A program made the position numbers and the translations under genes. A stretch of DNA of 7,896 nucleotides from Balneolaceae bacterium (lineage in GTDB: Bacteria; Bacteroidota; Rhodothermia; Balneolales; Balneolaceae), in NCBI GenBank assembly GCA_003555185.1, contig PWFZ01000099.1:1-7896 (forward strand). Reading direction: 5' to 3'. Position 1 is the first letter of the stretch, and the number at the start of each line of letters is the position of its first letter. The notes under the pieces were generated by a model. That model did not search any database. It saw nothing but the letters and a program-made list of their open reading frames with translations, and was not told where the DNA came from. Below, in pieces: positions 1 to 5,069 of this stretch.

Positions 1-1
1 A

Positions 2-1066
2 GATGCCTACTTCGTTAGAGGAATGCTCTATTTTGAACTCGGAAGAGTTTTTTCAAAGCCATGGGGATTCACATCCGATAATTCACACGCTGCGGTACCG
101 GTTCGTACCAGTGGTGTTGAAGGAACACAGGATTTTGAAGATCTGGAGCGGTCATCATTAGCTGAGGTATTTGCTCAGGCAGAAGCAGATTTACTGGAAG
201 CAGTAGACCTTTTACCTGAAAATGGGCAAAGAGCGACAAGAGCCGCTGCCTTAGGATACTTAAAGCGACTTGAGCTTGAAAAAGGTAACTACTCAGCAGC
301 AGCAGATTACGCTGAACAGATTATCTCAACGGAGAGCTTCTCTTTAACGTCAGAGCCCGGAGATCCTTTCAGCACAGAGTTCTCTACAGAATCAATTTTT
401 GAAATCGTACATACATCTCAGGATAATCCCGGAGTGAACGGTGGACAGAATGCATTCTATACTGACACAGATCGTGGTGGAAGAGGTGATATTCAATACA
501 CAAGTGATTATGAAGATGCACTTAACTCAACCGTTACTGCCGACCAGCAGACTGCTATTGATGCAGCAGGTTATGATGTGGAAGATCTTCGATCAACTTT
601 AATTGATCCTGCAACACAGGCAACAATTAAATTCCCTGATGGATCCAATAATGCTGACAATGTAATGAACATGCGTTACGCAGCAATTTTGCTTTCATCA
701 GCAGAAGCATTGGTTGAAGAATCAGCTACTATTGCTGATGTACCACAGGAGGCCTACGATCGGTTGAATGAAGTTCGAGTTCGGTCTATCAGAGTTACTG
801 ATGCCACAACCGGTGAAGAATTCAATGAGCTTATTGAATATAATCCGGGTGACTTCACATCAACAGACGAGTTTATTGAAGCAATTATACTCGAAAGAAG
901 AGTTGAATTGGCATTTGAAGGTGATCGCTTTCATACGCTGAGTAGAAAAGGAATGGATATCAGAGGGTTATCACCTGATGATAATGCCATCACTTTCCCA
1001 ATTCCACAGGCTGAAATTGATGCTAATTCAGCGATTAGCGATGCTGACCAAAATGACGGTTACTAA
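2..1066 (+). CDS. SusD/RagB-family nutrient-binding outer-membrane lipoprotein, C-terminal part (5' end outside window)
   Basis: SusD-family proteins are outer-membrane lipoproteins that form a lid on a SusC-type TonB-dependent transporter and help capture glycans, peptides or other nutrients. The reading frame is open to the left edge (base 2), so the internal ATG at base 23 is not the start; 354 residues are visible. The first residues (DAYFVRGMLYFELGRVF) match the helical segment of SusD proteins that usually reads like ARFLRALAYFxL, followed by the usual Trp-Gly (PWG). TPR-like helices follow at about residues 55-110 of the visible part. Near the end come the family hallmarks ERRVELAFEGDRF (about 298-310), FPIPQAEIDAN (about 332-342) and the terminal QNDGY. 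The signal peptide and lipobox would lie upstream, where a susC-type gene is expected. A strong terminator follows. The substrate cannot be told from this fragment. The family assignment is secure. Confidence 0.95.
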   Translation, partial: DAYFVRGMLYFELGRVFSKPWGFTSDNSHAAVPVRTSGVEGTQDFEDLERSSLAEVFAQAEADLLEAVDLLPENGQRATRAAALGYLKRLELEKGNYSAAADYAEQIISTESFSLTSEPGDPFSTEFSTESIFEIVHTSQDNPGVNGGQNAFYTDTDRGGRGDIQYTSDYEDALNSTVTADQQTAIDAAGYDVEDLRSTLIDPATQATIKFPDGSNNADNVMNMRYAAILLSSAEALVEESATIADVPQEAYDRLNEVRVRSIRVTDATTGEEFNELIEYNPGDFTSTDEFIEAIILERRVELAFEGDRFHTLSRKGMDIRGLSPDDNAITFPIPQAEIDANSAISDADQNDGY

Positions 1067-1100
1067 TAACCACGCTTTTTAACAGCAATATTTTTACTAT

Positions 1101-1132
1101 AAAGCCGTCATATTTTTATGGCGGCTTTTTTT
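1101..1132 (+). terminator. Intrinsic terminator after the SusD-family gene
   Basis: Bases 1101-1112 (AAAGCCGTCATA) pair with 1117-1128 (TATGGCGGCTTT) to give a 12-bp stem with one G-U wobble and a TTTT loop. A run of seven T (1126-1132) follows. The hairpin begins 34 bases after the stop of the SusD-family gene. The A and T flanks could also serve the opposite strand, but no gene approaches from that side. It probably ends most transcription from the uptake operon and separates it, at least partly, from the lipoprotein gene that starts 21 bases later. Confidence 0.9.
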
Positions 1133-1153
1133 ATCAACAAAAAATTATTTGTG

Positions 1154-1837
1154 ATGTATAGAATTATTCTGCTCTTAACCTTTCTATCAATTCTTACAGT
1201 AGGTTGTCTGGATACAGACTTTGAAGATCCCAATTCAGTTTTTCTGTTAACATCATCGTTTGGGGAAGAAGACTTTGAACTTGAACGTGGGGACGATGAA
1301 ATTCAAATTGTAAGTGTACGTTATGTTATCGATAATATTCAGCTTGTTGAAGTAAATGAAAACGAAGAGTTCGCTTCAGATCCTCGATATGTTAGCTTAG
1401 CGACTCAAGGGGTTGGGGGACCGACTCAATTGGGAGCCGGAGAAATATTTGGGGGAAGCTATACAGGTGTCAGTTATAATTTAGCTTTGGCTCCTGATAA
1501 CGGTACAGTGAATGATGATCTGTTAATTGAGAGAGATGATCAGGGGAATGTTATTGCCCGAAATAGTGCGGTCATTGTTGTTTTATATAATTCTGAGCTA
1601 TATACAATTACAACAAATGATACACCTGAGTTACTCTACAGTTTTGACAGGAATATTAATATGCCTGAAAAGCTGGGCTCGCTGGAAGTCAATTTAGCAG
1701 CAGAATGGCAAGAATGGTTTTTAAATGAGGAAAGGGATGAGATATTAAAGCCAAACAATAGTCAGGACAGAGAAAAAATCATCGAAAACTTTAAAAGATT
1801 TTTTACAGCTCAGACTATCACAACCGGCGAGATGTAG
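1154..1837 (+). CDS. Small secreted lipoprotein of unknown function, possibly MbnP/DUF4382-like
   Basis: I do not recognise this 227-residue protein with certainty. The ATG at 1154 is chosen because it gives a textbook lipoprotein signal: Met-Tyr-Arg, a hydrophobic stretch (IILLLTFLSIL) and TVGC with lipid-accepting Cys18. The in-frame ATG at 1118 lies inside the upstream terminator hairpin and would add 12 residues before the signal. The mature part starts with an acidic linker. It then shows a beta-rich pattern, VRYVIDNIQLVE (about 55-66), a GxxxGGSYTGVSYNLALAP stretch (about 96-114) and LGSLEVNLAAEW (about 174-185). This resembles the order seen in MbnP-like and DUF4382-like periplasmic proteins: a 'dIxlv' strand, then 'aGsYtgvsf'. 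The C-terminal 40 residues are charged and helical. No promoter is evident in the short gap, so it may depend on read-through from the SusD-family gene. It converges on the next gene with a 20-base gap. Confidence 0.8.
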   Translation: MYRIILLLTFLSILTVGCLDTDFEDPNSVFLLTSSFGEEDFELERGDDEIQIVSVRYVIDNIQLVEVNENEEFASDPRYVSLATQGVGGPTQLGAGEIFGGSYTGVSYNLALAPDNGTVNDDLLIERDDQGNVIARNSAVIVVLYNSELYTITTNDTPELLYSFDRNINMPEKLGSLEVNLAAEWQEWFLNEERDEILKPNNSQDREKIIENFKRFFTAQTITTGEM

Positions 1838-1857
1838 ATGCTTATAATGGAAGGTAA

Positions 1858-3270
1858 TCACAATCTGCTTTCTAAGATCCTTCCCGATAACCACAATTGC
1901 CGCTGTTGATATAATATGTTGAAGTAATTAGTACTTCTTTCAATAACATAGTGAGTAAAAGGGAAGAATTCATTTGGGTTTCGTGGTCGTTCAAAAAAGA
2001 AGTTGTAGCGGGGATCTGTTCTGTCGTACGAATAAGACCACTGCATTCTATTTAGAGAACGATCAACGTACCAGGGCGGACCAAACAGAATGTACATCAT
2101 TCCCATGTCGGTTTTCCATCCCTCCTTAAAGGTGGAAAACTGTTTGTTTGCCTCTTCTACCCGTTCATAATAGAGGGAAATAACTGATTTAGCTCGGGTT
2201 TGACTGCCAATATTTGATAACCAAAAGCGATCTACAGCATTTTTAAGTTCTTCAGGATCTTCAATTTCCATCATCCGTTCATGGTCCCTTCTGTCCATCA
2301 AATAGTAGAGAGGGCCGGCCATCTCTCTGGGTGTTAAAACATTCGGATAATTTTCGCTGGTAACAGAGAAATCTCTTGCCCTGTAAATAGTTTCCCCTTC
2401 GCCGTCTTCCGTTTCTATTTCAAACCTGTAATTCCCTTGTTCTAAAAGAGGATAATTAAATTCTATTAAAACGCTTCCGGGGTCATCCAAACGTCGTGTG
2501 TTAGAATCAATTTCTTCAGGATTACGCACATCAATTCCTTTATAACCGATAGAGGAGCGGGAATAGTTATTAAAATGGAGAGGTCGTGCCGGTTCGGTAT
2601 CTGATTCAAAATAAAGTAGTCTGGTACGTACCGTAAGTGGATCATCTACGTCATTATTGGTAACCTGAAAGTCGAACTTAAGACTATCCAGACGCGAGGG
2701 TGCGTTATAGGTTGTAATCGGTATGTAGCCAGACTCATAATCTTCTAAATTTATGCCTGACAACCGAATCGCAGTTACATTTATTTCGGGGTGATCCGGA
2801 TCAGGAATTGTAGCGGTTGTTTCTCTAAGAGTTGTTTTTCCCGATGAATTATCGGTAAGGCTTATGGCAATATCAAAAGAACCCGGCTCCACATCCATAT
2901 CCTTAATCAGAGTAAATACATTCTGATTTGTATAGCTGCTCGTCACGTCAGACTCTATATCAAACTGCTCGCGAAACGTTTTGTTAAAATTACCTTCTTT
3001 CTCATTAATACGTATTTCCAGTGTAACCTGGGCCAGTGATATATCATCAATAGTTCTGTAAATCAGACTGCCGTACACGATTTCATTGGTAATGTTTACT
3101 ATGGCATTGTCCTCTTCATCAAGCAAGCCAATGGCAGAAATTCTTAATTCCGGAAAACCTTCCTGAAAACGATAATCAGATCCCCTCTCAATGTCAGGGT
3201 TCATTGATCTGGCACAACTCACAAAAAACAGGCAAGCAAAAAATAAAAGGCAATAATTTTGTAATTTCAT
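1858..3270 (-). CDS. GWxTD-domain lipoprotein of unknown function
   Basis: The protein has 470 residues. The ATG (complement of 3268-3270) opens a lipoprotein signal peptide, MKLQNYCLLFFACLFFVSC, with Cys19 as the lipidated residue. Residues about 40-310 are beta-rich and look like two or three Ig-like or fibronectin-like sandwiches (for example VTLEIRINE, FDIAISLTD, YRFEIETEDG). Residues about 315-450 form the GWxTD domain: DRFWLS (about 347-352), YYERVEEANKQFS (367-379), GWKTD (384-388), MMYILFGPP (391-399) and WSYSYD (411-416). GWxTD proteins are common in Bacteroidota, Acidobacteriota and Gemmatimonadota; the domain's biochemical role is unknown to me. A lipoprotein anchored in the periplasm or outer membrane is the supported location. 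It is transcribed alone, divergently from pyruvate kinase, and a Bacteroidetes-type promoter is visible upstream. The family call is firm; the function is open. Confidence 0.9.
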   Translation of the reverse strand: MKLQNYCLLFFACLFFVSCARSMNPDIERGSDYRFQEGFPELRISAIGLLDEEDNAIVNITNEIVYGSLIYRTIDDISLAQVTLEIRINEKEGNFNKTFREQFDIESDVTSSYTNQNVFTLIKDMDVEPGSFDIAISLTDNSSGKTTLRETTATIPDPDHPEINVTAIRLSGINLEDYESGYIPITTYNAPSRLDSLKFDFQVTNNDVDDPLTVRTRLLYFESDTEPARPLHFNNYSRSSIGYKGIDVRNPEEIDSNTRRLDDPGSVLIEFNYPLLEQGNYRFEIETEDGEGETIYRARDFSVTSENYPNVLTPREMAGPLYYLMDRRDHERMMEIEDPEELKNAVDRFWLSNIGSQTRAKSVISLYYERVEEANKQFSTFKEGWKTDMGMMYILFGPPWYVDRSLNRMQWSYSYDRTDPRYNFFFERPRNPNEFFPFTHYVIERSTNYFNILYQQRQLWLSGRILESRL

Positions 3271-3310
3271 CCTGACATAGTTATAAAACTTTTCTTTAGA
3301 CCGTTTAAAC

Positions 3311-3339
3311 CAAAAATAAGTAAACGCTTACTGTTTAAA
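3311..3339 (-). promoter_or_regulatory. Putative Bacteroidetes-type promoter of the GWxTD gene
   Basis: Read on the minus strand, TATTTTTG (complement of 3311-3318) fits the Bacteroidetes -7 element TAnnTTTG at every fixed position. A TTTA (complement of 3336-3339) lies 17 bases further upstream and matches the -33 TTTG element at three of four positions. Transcription would start near 3304, leaving a leader of about 33 bases before the ATG. A pattern match only; AT-rich DNA gives such matches fairly often. Confidence 0.45.
3319..3332. promoter_or_regulatory. Operator-like near-palindrome (LacI/GalR-type core)
   Basis: Bases 3319-3332, AGTAAACGCTTACT, form a 14-bp near-perfect palindrome (AGTAAAC / GCTTACT, one mismatched position pair) with a central CG. 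On the minus strand it reads AGTAAGCGTTTACT, which has the AAnCGnTT type of core typical of LacI/GalR-family and cre-like operators. It lies within the spacer between the -33-like and -7-like elements of the minus-strand promoter, a place where a bound repressor would block RNA polymerase. No regulator gene is in the window, so the binding protein is not identified. Confidence 0.35.
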
Positions 3340-3355
3340 GTATATTATCATCGTT

Positions 3356-3384
3356 TTGGTTCATATATCGTACAATTATATAAG
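3356..3384 (+). promoter_or_regulatory. Weak candidate promoter for pyruvate kinase
   Basis: TTGGTT (3356-3361) and TATAAG (3379-3384) are separated by 17 bases, an ordinary sigma-70-like layout with a poor -35 and a good -10. It would give a leader of about 145 bases before the ATG at 3536. No perfect TAnnTTTG element was found on this strand. The leader is AT-rich and holds two inverted repeats, GATAA-TTGT-TTATC (3476-3489) and ATGATAAT / ATTATCAT (3474-3481 with 3509-3516). These are mutually exclusive because they share the left arm. Chance is a real alternative. Confidence 0.2.
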
Positions 3385-3535
3385 ATATAGTACTATTTAC
3401 AGTGCTCGAATTAAAAGAAGAAGAAAATTAAAGTGATTAATTAAGCCCTTTATAGTTACAACCCAAATAACAGATGATAATTGTTTATCTTAAGCAAGTT
3501 GTTTCATCATTATCATAAATTAAGATTACTCATAC

Positions 3536-4975
3536 ATGTTATCAGGTTCAAGAAGAACGAAAATAGTCTGTACGTTAGGCCCCAGCTCCAACACCGTTGA
3601 AGATATCGAGCGGCTATATAAGGCCGGAATGAATGTTGTTAGAATTAATTTCTCGCATGGCACTCATAAAGACCACGAACGAACTATTGGTTATGTACGA
3701 AAAGTTGCGAAGAAACACCAATACTCTATTCCGGTATTAATGGATCTTCAGGGCCCTAAAATTCGAGTTGGCCAAATGAAGGATGGTGGTCAGGTCATTA
3801 ATGAAGGAGAGTTGATAGAGATAACTACCAAAGATGTTGAAGGGAGTAACTCGTTGGTTCCTATCGATTATGAAGGTTTATCAAAAGACGCCCAAACCGG
3901 GAATCAAATTTTGATTGATGATGGTCTTCTGGAATTGAAGATTGTGAAAAATGAAGAGGGCATGATTATGGCCCGTGTTATTGTTGGTGGATTGCTGAAA
4001 TCCCGTAAAGGTGTAAACTTGCCGGATGTAGATATCTCCATGTCTTCATTAACGGAAAAAGATATCGAAGATTTAGAGTTCGGCCTTAAGGTGGGTGTCG
4101 ATTTTGTAGCCATGTCTTTTGTAAGAAATGGAAAGGACGTACAGGATGTGATTTCACGGGTGAGAGCGGCCGGAAGTAATGCGGCAATTATTGCGAAAAT
4201 AGAGAAACCGGAAGCGGTTGAAGTGATTGATGAAATTATTGAGGAAGCCGATGCCATTATGGTTGCAAGGGGTGATTTAGGTATTGAAATTCCAAGTGAA
4301 CACGTTCCGCTTGCACAGAAGAAAATTATTGATCGGTGCAGAATTGCGGGAAAGCCGGTTATTACAGCAACCCAAATGCTTGATTCAATGATTAACAACC
4401 CACGGGCAACCAGAGCCGAAAGCTCTGATGTAGCCAATGCCGTCGTGGATGGAACAGATGCTGTTATGCTTTCAGGTGAAACAGCAGCGGGTAAGTATCC
4501 TGTAGAAGCAGTAAAAACCATGGATAAAATTATCCGTTCTGTAGAAGATAATTCAGATACATTATACTACAGCTTGCAATACCGAAAACCGGACTGGAAA
4601 GAGAAACAGATTGTTGAATCTTTATCCTACTCCTGTGTAACAATGGCTGATAATGTAGAGGCAAAGGCAATCAGTACGCTTACTCATTCAGGAAATACAG
4701 CGCGCAGAATTGCAAAGTTCAGACCGAAAGTGCCTATTGTGGCATTCACTGAAAGTAAAATAATCAGACGTCAGTTAAATTTGGTTTGGGGCGTTGAATC
4801 TGTACGATTAAAAGAATTGTTTGATACAGATAAGAGCGTGAAGTTAATGGAAGATTATTTGTTAACGAATGGATTAGTAAAAAAAGGAGACCGGGTTATA
4901 ATTGCCACAGGCATGCCGTTGGCGAAACGTGGCCGAACCAACATGATTAAAATCAGTACAATTCAGGAAGAATAG
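3536..4975 (+). CDS. pyk: Pyruvate kinase (EC 2.7.1.40)
   Basis: This enzyme transfers phosphate from phosphoenolpyruvate to ADP, giving pyruvate and ATP, the last step of glycolysis in the cytoplasm. The 479-residue length is normal for bacterial pyruvate kinases without the extra PEP-utiliser domain. The barrel starts with RTKIVCTLGPSS (7-18). GMNVVRINFSHG follows (31-42; Arg36, Asn38 and Ser40 bind phosphate or cation). Next are DLQGPKIRVG (70-79), the B domain (about 80-165), the catalytic IIAKIEKPEAV with Lys221 and the metal ligand Glu223, and ARGDLGIEIP with metal ligand Asp247. The substrate loop is TATQMLDSM (277-285, Thr279). The C-terminal domain (about 350-479) keeps THSGNTARRIAKFRP. 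All expected active-site residues are present. Leu71, Gln72, Lys75 and Val78 are the set found in K+-independent enzymes. The ATG is the natural start because it directly precedes the conserved N-terminus. The next gene follows on the same strand 90 bases on. Confidence 0.98.
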   Translation: MLSGSRRTKIVCTLGPSSNTVEDIERLYKAGMNVVRINFSHGTHKDHERTIGYVRKVAKKHQYSIPVLMDLQGPKIRVGQMKDGGQVINEGELIEITTKDVEGSNSLVPIDYEGLSKDAQTGNQILIDDGLLELKIVKNEEGMIMARVIVGGLLKSRKGVNLPDVDISMSSLTEKDIEDLEFGLKVGVDFVAMSFVRNGKDVQDVISRVRAAGSNAAIIAKIEKPEAVEVIDEIIEEADAIMVARGDLGIEIPSEHVPLAQKKIIDRCRIAGKPVITATQMLDSMINNPRATRAESSDVANAVVDGTDAVMLSGETAAGKYPVEAVKTMDKIIRSVEDNSDTLYYSLQYRKPDWKEKQIVESLSYSCVTMADNVEAKAISTLTHSGNTARRIAKFRPKVPIVAFTESKIIRRQLNLVWGVESVRLKELFDTDKSVKLMEDYLLTNGLVKKGDRVIIATGMPLAKRGRTNMIKISTIQEE

Positions 4976-5005
4976 ATACGCTTTGATATCTATCGACGTT
5001 TCTGA

Positions 5006-5022
5006 TTGCAGTTCCTCTGCAA
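5006..5022 (+). other. Small hairpin between pyruvate kinase and the TPR gene
   Basis: TTGCAG (5006-5011) pairs perfectly with CTGCAA (5017-5022) around a TTCCT loop. No T-run follows, so this is not a typical intrinsic terminator. It could be a processing or stability element in a shared transcript, or chance. Confidence 0.25.
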
Positions 5023-5050
5023 GTCCACATATTATTCTGCGTACTCTATT

Positions 5051-5069
5051 TAGAATGCTTTAGATGTGA
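5051..5069 (+). promoter_or_regulatory. GTG start overlapped by start-stop mini-ORFs
   Basis: The TPR gene can only start at GTG 5066, since TAG at 5051 closes its frame upstream and no ATG lies between. In another frame the same bases read ATG CTT TAG (5055-5063) followed at once by ATG TGA (5064-5069). The last G of that second ATG is the first base of the GTG start. No Shine-Dalgarno sequence is visible. The arrangement fixes the start and may lower initiation, but regulation is not shown. Confidence 0.5.

Noticed and set aside
23..1066. Treating the SusD-family gene as complete from ATG 23
   Set aside because: The frame is open to the window edge with conserved SusD residues before this Met, and the signal peptide and N-terminal half of the family are missing, so the gene is cut by the window.
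1118..1153. Upstream ATG start for the small lipoprotein
   Set aside because: It lies inside the terminator hairpin and would put 12 residues ahead of a complete lipoprotein signal that already begins at ATG 1154.
1849..1884. GGAAGG / CCTTCC inverted repeat at the convergent gene ends
   Set aside because: Only six base pairs with a 24-base loop and no T-run; too weak to call a bidirectional terminator.
3303..3310. GTTTAAAC perfect palindrome in the spacer
   Set aside because: Eight bases of simple AT-rich palindrome are expected by chance here, and it is not spaced like an operator relative to the promoter.
3904..4521. 205-codon open frame on the minus strand opposite pyruvate kinase
   Set aside because: It lies entirely within the conserved pyk coding region, has a Ser/Ile/Thr-rich composition expected of an antisense shadow, and shows no domain or signal.
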